Of a DNA stretch of 38,255 nucleotides, positions 27,291 through 34,525 are shown piece by piece (within the stretch, counting starts at the first letter, position 1; each line of letters begins with the position of its first letter). Where the stretch lies: contig JAFWPB010000054.1 of the NCBI GenBank assembly GCA_017545245.1, positions 1-38,255 of the forward strand. Direction: 5' to 3'. The translations under genes and the position numbers were made by a program. The notes under the pieces are model-generated. The model did not search any database. It was not told the DNA's origin and saw nothing but the letters and a program-made list of their open reading frames with translations. The stretch is from Clostridiales bacterium. Its GTDB lineage: Bacteria > Bacillota > Clostridia > Saccharofermentanales > Saccharofermentanaceae.

Positions 27291-27950
27291 ATGATCCTTT
27301 TTCATGGTTCAACGGAGATAGTGGAAAAACCGGTTTTCGGATATGGACGGGCCGATAATGATTATGGGATTGGTTTTTATTGTACGGAAGACCGCTTATT
27401 GGCTTCGGAATGGGCATGCCTGAGTTCGCGCGGCGGTTTTGTTAACACATATGAAATCGATCTTAATAAACTCAAAGTTCTAGATTTGAGTGAGATGAAT
27501 GTAGTAAGCTGGATAGCTTTGTTGATCAATAACCGTTCTGTTCGTTATTCTTCGCCTATAGAGAAGAAGTCAGCCGATTATCTTATGACACATTTCTTAC
27601 CAGATACATCTTCCTTTGATGTGATTTGCGGTTACAGGGCAGATGATTCATATTTTTCATATGCCAGAGCTTTTCTATCGAACACGATATCGATACAGCA
27701 ATTATGTGAGGCTTTACGTCTTGGTGATCTTGGCAAACAGATCTGCCTTAAGAGCAAGAAGAGTTTCTCTGCGATTCGCTTCAAGAGTTATGAACCTGTC
27801 GATGGAGAAGTATTCTATCCAAAGAGAGTGGAACGTGATACAAAGGCTAGACGTGCATACTATAAGCTGTTGGAGAAAGACATCATGGATGGGGTCTTCG
27901 TTCGTGATATTGTTAGGGAGGAGATGAAAGCGGATGATCTGCGCATATAG
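27291..27950 (+). CDS. DUF3990-type, ADP-ribosyltransferase-like protein (putative toxin)
   Basis: A 219-residue cytoplasmic protein that I assign to the DUF3990 family, whose fold is thought to be ADP-ribosyltransferase-like. Visible signs are His5 in ILFHGST, the YGIGFYCTEDRLLASEWA block with Tyr30, DVICGYRADDSYFSYARAF (about 110-128), and an acidic candidate in YEPVDGEVFY (Glu168 or Glu173). These would form an H-Y-E NAD site. I chose ATG 27291, preceded by GGAGG at 27281-27285, over TTG 27279. It overlaps the HTH gene by 17 nt. It is more AT-rich than the genes upstream, consistent with acquisition. The role as toxin of a toxin-antitoxin pair, by modifying protein, DNA or RNA, is inferred from family and context. 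Confidence 0.75.
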   Translation: MILFHGSTEIVEKPVFGYGRADNDYGIGFYCTEDRLLASEWACLSSRGGFVNTYEIDLNKLKVLDLSEMNVVSWIALLINNRSVRYSSPIEKKSADYLMTHFLPDTSSFDVICGYRADDSYFSYARAFLSNTISIQQLCEALRLGDLGKQICLKSKKSFSAIRFKSYEPVDGEVFYPKRVERDTKARRAYYKLLEKDIMDGVFVRDIVREEMKADDLRI

Positions 27951-28569
27951 TGAACTCTATCTTCAAGACGCAATGCAGAACCTTGGTGAGATGACTGAAT
28001 ATGCACACGATGCATGTGGCGCTGATCTGGAGAAGGTTTTTCGGTGTTTTACGATTTGCGGACTGGCAGAGAGATTTGAAAAAGGTGACCCGCTGGTAGT
28101 CAGTGGAATGTCTGGAACAGAATTATATCGTCGCATAATATACGAATGTGGCGAAAGAGATAAGAAGTGGCCGGCTCCTCTGGTCCGATATGAAACACGT
28201 GAGTATTACTGGATCGGCTATATCCTGGCTTATTATCAATGGAGGAGCGGCCGGCATTTTAAGGAGATACTGGATTCGGTGCCAATCGATAAGCTTCTGA
28301 AACTGTACCCTGCTCTTCACACGACTTCTGAGAAACACGCATATGAACTGCTTGACGGGTGTTTCAAAGAAAACTCATTGGTCTCACGGGTTCAGAGGTA
28401 CAGAAAGTGTATCGGTATTACACAAGCTGAACTGGCGCGCAGGACAGGGGTGAACCTTCGTACACTCCAGCAGTACGAGATCGGGGATAAGGATATCCGG
28501 AAGGCCTCAGTACAGAGTGTTCTTGCATTATCAAGAACGTTATGCTGCCAGCCGGAGAATCTGCTTTAA
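27934..28569 (+). CDS. HTH (XRE) regulator with N-terminal DUF3791-like region (putative antitoxin)
   Basis: A 211-residue protein. The N-terminal half has the pattern YLQDAMQNLGEMTEYAHDACG...GLAERFEKGDPLVVSGMSGTELYR, seen in partners of DUF3990 proteins. The C-terminal 60 residues form a Cro/CI-type helix-turn-helix (YRKCIGITQAELARRTGVNLRTLQQYEIGDKDIRKAS). It starts inside the end of the DUF3990 gene (17-nt overlap, GGGAGGAGATG context), so the two proteins are made together. I infer that the N-terminal part neutralises the toxin and the C-terminal part binds the operator at 27235-27268. It is also possible that the pair regulates something else. Confidence 0.75.
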   Translation: MICAYSELYLQDAMQNLGEMTEYAHDACGADLEKVFRCFTICGLAERFEKGDPLVVSGMSGTELYRRIIYECGERDKKWPAPLVRYETREYYWIGYILAYYQWRSGRHFKEILDSVPIDKLLKLYPALHTTSEKHAYELLDGCFKENSLVSRVQRYRKCIGITQAELARRTGVNLRTLQQYEIGDKDIRKASVQSVLALSRTLCCQPENLL

Positions 28570-28692
28570 TGCAATACAAGCGGAGCTGATTTGGAGAAGC
28601 ATCGTTGTGATAGATTTTTTATCATACTCACTCAGTGTGTTTTGAGGTAGAATGTATTTATTATAAAAACTGGATTTGGAAGGAGAATGAAT

Positions 28693-29094
28693 ATGAGTGC
28701 AATTGAAAGAGCAGAGAAATTTTTGAAGGATGCAGGTACTTATTATCTGGCGACAGTGGAAGGTGATCAGCCTAGAGTCCGTCCTTTCGGTACAGCGCAT
28801 ATTTTTGATGGTAAATTATATATCCAGACCGGTAAAGTGAAGCCGGTATCCAAGCAGCTTCATATAAATCCGAAGGCAGAAATCTCTGCTTTTGTAAACG
28901 GCGAGTGGATCCGTATCGCGTGTGAATTGATCGAGGATGACCGTCGTGAAGCAAGAGTGTCTATGCTTGATGCTTATCCGACGCTCCGCGGCATGTATAA
29001 CGAAGACGATGGAAATGCGGAAGTATTCTATCTGAAAAATGCGACAGCTACCTATTCTTCTTTCACCAAAGCTCCGGAAGTAGAGACATTCTAA
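28693..29094 (+). CDS. Pyridoxamine 5'-phosphate oxidase-fold flavoprotein
   Basis: A 133-residue split-barrel FMN-binding protein of the PNPOx-like family. It begins with a short helix and the strand YYLATVEGDQPRVRPFGTAHIFDGKLYIQTGKVKPVSKQL, which holds the usual flavin-contact residues (RVRPFG and TGK), and ends with YSSFTKAPEVETF. Proteins of this size are generally uncharacterised oxidoreductases rather than true PdxH. ATG 28693 has 7 nt of spacing from GGAAGGAG; the ATG at 28687 is too close to that site. It has its own leader of about 120 nt after the HTH gene and looks like a single gene. Confidence 0.88.
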   Translation: MSAIERAEKFLKDAGTYYLATVEGDQPRVRPFGTAHIFDGKLYIQTGKVKPVSKQLHINPKAEISAFVNGEWIRIACELIEDDRREARVSMLDAYPTLRGMYNEDDGNAEVFYLKNATATYSSFTKAPEVETF

Positions 29095-29187
29095 GTTCTA
29101 CGGGCCAGGTACCATCCGAACAGTTTATATCGATCGGTGAGTATTTGAGTTTTATAGGAAAAATCAGAAGAAATCAGGACAGATATA

Positions 29188-30588
29188 ATGTGGTTTGAAG
29201 AAGCCGTTTTTTATCAGATATACCCGATGGGTTTTTGTGGTGCGCCCTTTGAAAACGCGCAAGCTGAATACGATACACAGGGCGTGAAGTTTTCCTGGGG
29301 GGAGAGTACCGGTGACGCGGCGCCAATACGGAAAGTAATCGGGTGGATCCCGCATATGCAGAAACTTGGCATCAGTGCCGTGTATTTTTCTCCGGTGTTT
29401 GAATCGGATACGCATGGTTATAACACGCGTGATTATGGTCTGATCGATCGCCGTCTGGGAACCAACGAAGATTTCAAGATCGTTGTGGAAGAGCTTCATA
29501 AAGCAGGGATCCGTGTGGTGCTGGACGGTGTGTTCAATCACGTGGGGCGTGGCTTCTGGGCTTTTCACGATGTGCAGGAGAAAAAGTGGGATTCGCCTTA
29601 CAAAGACTGGTTTCACATCTCTTTTGACGGGAATTCGAATTTTAATGACGGATTTTGGTACGAAGGTTGGGAAGGCTGCTTTGACCTTGTAAAACTGAAC
29701 CTTCGAAACGATGCGGTCGTGAACCATATTTTTGATAAGATTCGTTACTGGGTGGAGTATTTCGATATCGATGGATTACGACTTGATGTAGCATACTGCC
29801 TCGACCGAGATTTTCTAAAGCGGCTTCGCAGTTTTACGGCTGCTCTTAAGCCGGAGTTCCTGCTTCTTGGTGAACTTCTGCACGGCGACTACAAGATGTG
29901 GGTCAATAACGAGATGTGCCATTCCTGTACGAACTATGCCTGCTATAAGGGATTGTTCAGCAGTTTCAACTGCATGAACATGTTTGAAGTGATCCATACT
30001 TTGATCCAGCAGTTCGGACCGGAAAACTGGAGCTGGTTCCGTGGGCTTCACTTGATGAGTTTTGTCGATAACCATGACGTTACCAGGATCGCATCGAACC
30101 TGAATAATCCGGCGCATCTGCCGTTGATCTATACGCTGGCTTTCGGTATGCCGGGATTTCCGTGCGTGTACTATGGCTCCGAGTGGGGCGCTAAGGCAAG
30201 AAAAGAAGAAGGTGATCCGGCTTTGCGGCCTTGCTTTGAGAAGCCGGAATGGACCGATCTGACTTCGCTTATTTCTAAACTTGCTGAGGTGAAGAAGAAC
30301 AGTCCGGCATTAAACTATGGAAGTTTCCGCTCGGTAGTCTTAACTAACCAGCAATGCATCTTCGAAAGAAGATGGGACGGTGACGGCGCAGGAGCCGAAG
30401 GCTGCCGGAGCGGTTCGAATTACGAGCGTGTTCTGGTAGCAATCAATGCTGCCGATTACGAGTATACCGCACATTTTGATGCGGGTTGCGGTCAGGCAGT
30501 GGACCTGCTGACAGGAAAGATCCATGACTTCGGAGGCGGATCGGTATTGCCGCCCTACTCATGTGCCATCTGGAAGATGGAGAATTGA
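29188..30588 (+). CDS. GH13 alpha-amylase family enzyme (cyclomaltodextrinase/neopullulanase-like), cytoplasmic
   Basis: A 466-residue glycoside hydrolase of family GH13 without signal peptide. All four conserved regions are present: DGVFNH (113-118), GLRLDVA with nucleophile Asp200, LGELLHGD with acid/base Glu229, and SFVDNHD with Asp297. The start AVFYQIYPMGF is typical of maltogenic amylases and neopullulanases, but the N-terminal dimerisation domain of those enzymes (about 120 residues) is missing, so the catalytic barrel starts at once. A short C-terminal beta domain follows. Likely substrates are maltodextrins or cyclodextrins taken into the cell. No sugar transporter is adjacent. The next gene begins 9 nt after its stop. 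Confidence 0.93.
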   Translation: MWFEEAVFYQIYPMGFCGAPFENAQAEYDTQGVKFSWGESTGDAAPIRKVIGWIPHMQKLGISAVYFSPVFESDTHGYNTRDYGLIDRRLGTNEDFKIVVEELHKAGIRVVLDGVFNHVGRGFWAFHDVQEKKWDSPYKDWFHISFDGNSNFNDGFWYEGWEGCFDLVKLNLRNDAVVNHIFDKIRYWVEYFDIDGLRLDVAYCLDRDFLKRLRSFTAALKPEFLLLGELLHGDYKMWVNNEMCHSCTNYACYKGLFSSFNCMNMFEVIHTLIQQFGPENWSWFRGLHLMSFVDNHDVTRIASNLNNPAHLPLIYTLAFGMPGFPCVYYGSEWGAKARKEEGDPALRPCFEKPEWTDLTSLISKLAEVKKNSPALNYGSFRSVVLTNQQCIFERRWDGDGAGAEGCRSGSNYERVLVAINAADYEYTAHFDAGCGQAVDLLTGKIHDFGGGSVLPPYSCAIWKMEN

Positions 30589-30596
30589 GGTTGAAA

Positions 30597-31277
30597 ATGA
30601 GTGCTTTTTCCTACGAAAAAATCAGCAAGATCAGTTTGTCATCGTCGTCGAATGGGATGATGATGGGAAGTAATCAGAGCTGTAGCGAAGACCTGCTGTG
30701 GGATGAAGATGGAATTACACTGACGAAGACGGAGATCCGGGGATCTGACAAAGAAGTTTCCGTATGGAACATCAGCGCCGAGCAGGCGGAGAAGATCCGT
30801 GCTTTTGCTGAGCGGGAAGATATGGCGGTATGGGGATCATGGAAGTACGAAGAGGACCCGAGATTCCGTTGCACCGACTATTCTTCCAATTCAAGCGGTA
30901 GTATTATCCTGGACTATCGGGGAAAAGGTGGAAAACCGTATGAAATCGTCACCTTCAAACCACGAGCGGTTTTTGACCAGGGAAAAGGCGATGCAATGAG
31001 AGAACTGCAGACGCTTTTTGAAGAACTGGAAGATCCGGAAACACGTGCGAAGCATACCAAGGAGAAACTGGGGTCAGGAATCGATCGGCTCGGTAGTTTC
31101 AATGGCTTCATGGGCATGGGTATGGTGAATATGCCGGGCGGCGCTGGCGGAAAAGAAGCGGGTACGAGTAGTCCGGAAGTCCCCACAACGGTGCCGGAAG
31201 GTTCGTGGGCATGCGACTGCGGAACAGTGAATACCGGTAAGTTCTGCTGTGAGTGCGGAAAAGCAAGACCGGTGTGA
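30597..31277 (+). CDS. Hypothetical protein with C-terminal zinc ribbon
   Basis: I do not recognise this 226-residue protein. The first 150 residues are mixed, soluble and acidic (LLWDEDGITLTKTEI, VWNISAEQAEKIRAFAEREDMAVWGSW), with no signal peptide. A Gly/Met-rich linker (FNGFMGMGMVNMPGGAGG) leads to a C-terminal four-cysteine ribbon, WACDCGTVNTGKFCCECGKARP. Ribbons of this kind occur in many clostridial cytosolic and membrane proteins of unknown role. ATG 30597 has GAGG 6 nt upstream. It sits 9 nt after the GH13 gene, so the two are probably cotranscribed, but a link to glucan metabolism is only a guess. Confidence 0.75.
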   Translation: MSAFSYEKISKISLSSSSNGMMMGSNQSCSEDLLWDEDGITLTKTEIRGSDKEVSVWNISAEQAEKIRAFAEREDMAVWGSWKYEEDPRFRCTDYSSNSSGSIILDYRGKGGKPYEIVTFKPRAVFDQGKGDAMRELQTLFEELEDPETRAKHTKEKLGSGIDRLGSFNGFMGMGMVNMPGGAGGKEAGTSSPEVPTTVPEGSWACDCGTVNTGKFCCECGKARPV

Positions 31278-31307
31278 GCGAAAAACTATTATCAGAATTC
31301 CATGTGA

Positions 31308-31556
31308 TTAAATAGCACTCTTCCACTCGATATCAATCGTTCTTCGATTTTTGACACAGTCGTTGAGATAGAGATTGATCAGAGTTTGGTACGGAATCCC
31401 GGTTCTGACCGATTCTTTCTTGAAATATACAATAACAGAAGGCGATACCTTGATTGTTATCTGCTTTTTGAGTTCTTTTGCATATGGATTCTTGATTGCT
31501 TTTTCAAAGTTGAATTCTTTTTCCAAGAATTCATCCTTTTCTTCTTTTGTTTTCAT
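31308..31556 (-). CDS. brnA: Antitoxin, BrnA/CopG-like ribbon-helix-helix
   Basis: An 82-residue partner of BrnT. The N-terminal 30 residues are charged and flexible, as expected for toxin neutralisation. The C-terminal part KQITIKVSPSVIVYFKKESVRTGIPYQTLINLYLNDCVKNRR has the ribbon-helix-helix pattern of BrnA-type antitoxins. It overlaps the toxin gene by 4 nt, with ATG at 31556. In type II systems of this family the antitoxin binds the shared promoter; a palindrome is present there at 31871-31887. It ends 30 nt from the convergent zinc-ribbon gene. Confidence 0.88.
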   Translation of the reverse strand: MKTKEEKDEFLEKEFNFEKAIKNPYAKELKKQITIKVSPSVIVYFKKESVRTGIPYQTLINLYLNDCVKNRRTIDIEWKSAI

Positions 31557-31840
31557 AGTCCTATACTCCTTTCGTACATCTGAGTTTCAGTCGGGGTGGC
31601 CTTTCTTGATGATATAATTCGGATGATTGTTTCTTCTCGAATGCAGTGGACAACAAGGAGGAGATTTCCTTCAATGCTATAACCCAGAAGACGGAACCGT
31701 TCTTCGCTTTCAGAATGAAGTTCATCATACTCTAACAATGCTTCTTCGTCATAGAAGACTGTCATTGCTTCTTCGAACGAGACGTTATGTTTTTTCTTGT
31801 TCAGTGTGTTCTTGTTTTCATCCCAGGTGAATTGATACAA
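31553..31840 (-). CDS. brnT: BrnT-family ribonuclease toxin
   Basis: A 95-residue toxin of the BrnT family, which fold like RelE and act as RNases that stop translation. The signature FTWDENKNTLNKKKHNVSFEEAMTVFYDEEAL and the C-terminal RIISSRKATPTETQMYE (typical IIS-R-A--E---Y) are complete. The only start codon between the upstream in-frame stop and the first conserved residue is TTG at 31840, without a clear Shine-Dalgarno site. The leader from the predicted promoter is about 26 nt, so toxin translation may be poor. The antitoxin gene is downstream and overlaps, the usual order for BrnT/BrnA. Confidence 0.9.
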   Translation of the reverse strand: MYQFTWDENKNTLNKKKHNVSFEEAMTVFYDEEALLEYDELHSESEERFRLLGYSIEGNLLLVVHCIREETIIRIISSRKATPTETQMYERSIGL

Positions 31841-31870
31841 GTGATCATCTTCATGCTTATAGTTACGAAA

Positions 31871-31887
31871 TAATTATAACATAATTA
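31871..31887. promoter_or_regulatory. Operator palindrome at the brnTA promoter
   Basis: TAATTAT-AAC-ATAATTA is a perfect 7-bp inverted repeat covering the -10 box on the minus strand. It is a likely binding site for the antitoxin dimer. Confidence 0.55.
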
Positions 31888-31900
31888 CAGAATAATTCAA
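31873..31900 (-). promoter_or_regulatory. brnTA promoter
   Basis: Read on the minus strand, TTGAAT (31900-31895), a 16-bp spacer and TATAAT (31878-31873). Confidence 0.65.
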
Positions 31901-31979
31901 TCGGAATCAAAGGCTTCGGTTTGTGGAAAACTGATTTTCCGTCTCTCAAAAAGCTCTGCGATTTCGCATCAGAATGCTG

Positions 31980-31985
31980 TATAAT
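31980..31985 (+). promoter_or_regulatory. -10 box of the rubrerythrin promoter
   Basis: Perfect TATAAT preceded directly by TG, 37 nt before the rubrerythrin ATG. No convincing -35 box is seen at 17 bp. Confidence 0.5.
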
Positions 31986-32022
31986 GAGAACATAGATCAA
32001 ATTGAGTTGAGAGGTGAAAACT

Positions 32023-32568
32023 ATGGCAAATCCGAATCCGTACTCCGGTACACAGACTGAGAAGAATCTTGAGGCTGCTTTTGCAGGTGAATCCCAGGCA
32101 AGAAACAAATACACCTACTTTGCATCCGTAGCGAAGAAAGAAGGCTATGAGCAGATGGCGGCGATTTTCCTGAAGACCGCCGAGAATGAAAAAGAACACG
32201 CGAAAATGTGGTTTAAGGAATTGAAGGGCATCGGCGATACGAAGGCGAACCTGACTGCTGCGGCAGATGGTGAGAACTACGAGTGGACAGACATGTACGA
32301 AGGTTTTGCCAAGACTGCGGAAGAGGAAGGCTTTGCTGATCTGGCGAAGAAGTTCCGTCTTGTAGCGGCGATCGAGAAGCACCACGAAGAGCGTTATCGT
32401 GCGCTCCTGAAGAATATCGAGACCGCACAGGTATTCGAGAAGAGCGAAGTGAAGGTCTGGGAGTGCAGAAACTGTGGTCATATTGTTGTCGGCACACAGG
32501 CTCCGGACGTTTGCCCGACCTGCAACCACCCGCAGTCCTATTTCGAAATCAACGCAGAGAACTATTAA
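32023..32568 (+). CDS. rbr: Rubrerythrin
   Basis: A 181-residue non-heme iron protein that reduces hydrogen peroxide in anaerobes. The N-terminal ferritin-like di-iron four-helix bundle has Glu23 in [10 protein letters not shown], an ExxH motif at 56-59 (ENEKEHA) and a second one in [11 protein letters not shown]. The C-terminal rubredoxin-like Fe(Cys)4 domain has CRNCGHI and CPTCNHPQ. I chose ATG 32023, about 9 nt after GAGAGG, over GTG 32014. It is a single-gene unit with its own -10 box and a strong terminator. No PerR box is obvious. The presence of rubrerythrin supports an anaerobic host. Confidence 0.96.
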   Translation: MANPNPYSGTQTEKNLEAAFAGESQARNKYTYFASVAKKEGYEQMAAIFLKTAENEKEHAKMWFKELKGIGDTKANLTAAADGENYEWTDMYEGFAKTAEEEGFADLAKKFRLVAAIEKHHEERYRALLKNIETAQVFEKSEVKVWECRNCGHIVVGTQAPDVCPTCNHPQSYFEINAENY

Positions 32569-32589
32569 TGTCAGTTCGCGTTGCTTAAC

Positions 32590-32618
32590 TTGAGCGGCGT
32601 AAAAAGGAAATGTATAAT
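32590..32618 (+). promoter_or_regulatory. Putative promoter of the ZIP transporter gene, overlapping the rubrerythrin terminator
   Basis: TTGAGC (32590-32595), a 17-bp spacer and TATAAT (32613-32618). The predicted start near 32625 falls inside the 5' arm of the following hairpin. Confidence 0.5.
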
Positions 32619-32619
32619 G

Positions 32620-32651
32620 AAAGCGGTTAGAAGATTCTAACCGCTTTTTTT
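32620..32651 (+). terminator. Strong intrinsic terminator after rubrerythrin
   Basis: AAAGCGGTTAGAA (32620-32632) is the exact complement of TTCTAACCGCTTT (32635-32647), and the T-run continues to 32651. It is a 13-bp perfect stem, the two central bases being part of the physical loop. Confidence 0.9.
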
Positions 32652-32685
32652 CTATGAGATAGACTGAAATAGTTTGGAGATATAT

Positions 32686-33462
32686 ATGGATACTTTTCTC
32701 GGATTACTGATCCCTTTCCTTGGCACGGCGCTGGGCGCGGCTTGTGTCTTCTTTATGAAAAAAGAACTTTCCAATAAGGTGCAGCGTGCCTTGTCCGGTT
32801 TTGCTGCGGGCGTGATGGTCGCGGCCTCGATCTGGAGCCTGATCATCCCGGCTATGGAACAATCCGAGGATATGGGAAGACTCGCCTTTCTTCCCGCGGC
32901 GATCGGTTTCTGGGCAGGAGTGCTTTTCCTATTGCTTCTGGATCATGTGATCCCACATCTTCACTTGAATACAGATAAATCAGAAGGCCCGAAGAGCAAA
33001 CTTGAAAAGACTACCATGATGGTCCTTGCCGTTACGCTCCATAACATACCGGAAGGCATGGCAGTGGGTGTTGTATACGCAGGATATCTCGCTGGTGACG
33101 GAAAGATGGCACTTGGCGGTGCGCTGGCGTTGTCAATCGGTATTGCGATCCAAAACTTCCCGGAAGGCGCGATCATCTCCATGCCACTTCATGCGAAAGG
33201 GAAAAGTAAGAAGTGGGCATTCGGTGCGGGTGCTCTTTCCGGCATCGTGGAACCGGTCGGCGGTTTGCTCACGATCCTCGCTGCAGGATTTCTGATTCCC
33301 GCCATGCCGTATCTGCTTGCTTTTGCTGCCGGCGCCATGATGTATGTTGTCGTTGAAGAACTCGTTCCGGAAATGGCCGAAGGCGAACACTCTGATATCG
33401 GCGTACTTCTGTTCTCCGTCGGATTCACCCTCATGATGGCCTTGGACGTGGCGCTGGGTTGA
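32686..33462 (+). CDS. ZIP-family divalent metal transporter
   Basis: A 258-residue inner-membrane protein with eight predicted helices and the two metal-site signatures of ZIP proteins, HNIPEGMAVG in helix 4 (about 118) and NFPEGA in helix 5 (about 157). A short His-containing loop (DHVIPHLHLNTDKSE) lies between helices 3 and 4. It probably imports zinc, or manganese or iron. ATG 32686 has a GGAG site 7 nt upstream; the TTG at 32674 would overlap that site. It appears to be transcribed from its own promoter, and its end nearly meets the convergent mutY gene (16 nt apart). Confidence 0.93.
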   Translation: MDTFLGLLIPFLGTALGAACVFFMKKELSNKVQRALSGFAAGVMVAASIWSLIIPAMEQSEDMGRLAFLPAAIGFWAGVLFLLLLDHVIPHLHLNTDKSEGPKSKLEKTTMMVLAVTLHNIPEGMAVGVVYAGYLAGDGKMALGGALALSIGIAIQNFPEGAIISMPLHAKGKSKKWAFGAGALSGIVEPVGGLLTILAAGFLIPAMPYLLAFAAGAMMYVVVEELVPEMAEGEHSDIGVLLFSVGFTLMMALDVALG

Positions 33463-33478
33463 ATAGTCAAAACAGGCG

Positions 33479-34525
33479 TTACCGGTAAGCCCGTATTGCG
33501 GACGCGAACGCAAGTGTGTCGTACTTTTTCATCGTAACTAATTCACCGATCCGGGAGGCGTTTTTCGTGACCGCTGTATCCGCATTCAAAAGCACTTCAT
33601 AGCCGATCATGTTCCAGCGGAGGTGGGAGAAGACGTGCTTGCTTGTACCGAGTACGCGGATGTCCGGCTCTTCGGATTCGGGTTTTGCGCCATTAAGAAG
33701 ATTCTCCTGTACCCAGGTTTTTACCTCGTGGTTCTCCAGATGTCCCGGAATATCGATAAGCTCATATAAGCCAGCAAGAAGTCCGCTGTCGGGACGTTTC
33801 CTGACAAGGATCTTCTTTCCGACAAACACCTTTAGAATCGTGTGCTCTTCAACGGGAACGTCTTTCTTCGGTTTCTTAAGCGGAAAGTCTTCCTGCTTTC
33901 CGAGAAGGTTGGCGCTGCATTCCATGGCAAAAGGACAGGTGTTGCAGCGAGGGCTTTTTGGTGTGCAGACCAGGGACCCGAAGTCCATCAAGGCTTCGTT
34001 GAAATCTCCCGGGTTATCAGAAGGAATATCCTTGAGCACGCGGGCATGGATTTCGTTGTATGTCGATTTTTCGGAAGGAATCAGAGGCAGGGCGTGGAGG
34101 CGGCTGTAAATACGGATGCAGTTTCCGTCCACAGCAGGAACGGGATGGTTGAATGCCTGCGAGGCGATTGCGCCTGCCATGTAGGGGCCGATCCCGGGAA
34201 TCTCCAGAAGAAGGTCGGGAGAGGAGGGAAGTGCCCCATCGAAATGTTCACAGATGTATTTTGCGCCGCGCATGAGATTTCTTGCACGGGAATAATACCC
34301 CAAGCCTTCCCAAAGTTTGAAGACCTCATCCTCCGCCGCCTGGGCAAGTGCTTTTGGATCAGGAAAACGATTCAGAAAGCGAGGATAATAATCGAGAACT
34401 GTAGCTACGCGGGTCTGCTGAAGCATCGCTTCGGAGATCCAGGTGCCGTAAGGCGTCCGGCTGGTGCGCCAGGGGAGGTCTCTGTGGTTCTCGTAAAACC
34501 AGGAAAGAAGTGCTTCTACGTCCAT
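33479..34525 (-). CDS. mutY: A/G-specific adenine glycosylase MutY
   Basis: DNA repair enzyme of 348 residues that removes adenine mispaired with 8-oxoguanine. The catalytic Glu32 lies in SEAMLQQTRV. The helix-hairpin-helix region is LEIPGIGPYMAGAIAS, with catalytic Asp133 in AVDGNCIRI. The [4Fe-4S] ligands are Cys187, Cys194, Cys197 and Cys203 with the exact C-x6-C-x2-C-x5-C spacing. The C-terminal NUDIX-like 8-oxoG recognition domain follows from about residue 225. Its start overlaps the end of the HD hydrolase gene by 10 nt, indicating one transcript. Confidence 0.96.
   Translation of the reverse strand: MDVEALLSWFYENHRDLPWRTSRTPYGTWISEAMLQQTRVATVLDYYPRFLNRFPDPKALAQAAEDEVFKLWEGLGYYSRARNLMRGAKYICEHFDGALPSSPDLLLEIPGIGPYMAGAIASQAFNHPVPAVDGNCIRIYSRLHALPLIPSEKSTYNEIHARVLKDIPSDNPGDFNEALMDFGSLVCTPKSPRCNTCPFAMECSANLLGKQEDFPLKKPKKDVPVEEHTILKVFVGKKILVRKRPDSGLLAGLYELIDIPGHLENHEVKTWVQENLLNGAKPESEEPDIRVLGTSKHVFSHLRWNMIGYEVLLNADTAVTKNASRIGELVTMKKYDTLAFASAIRAYR

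Noticed and set aside
28621..28680. Promoter for the PNPOx-fold gene (TTGAGG with TATAAA)
   Set aside because: The spacing is only about 14 bp, so the pair is not convincing.
31300..31330. TAGCACTC resembling half of a CIRCE element
   Set aside because: There is no GAGTGCTA partner at 9 bp, and it lies at the end of the brnA gene.
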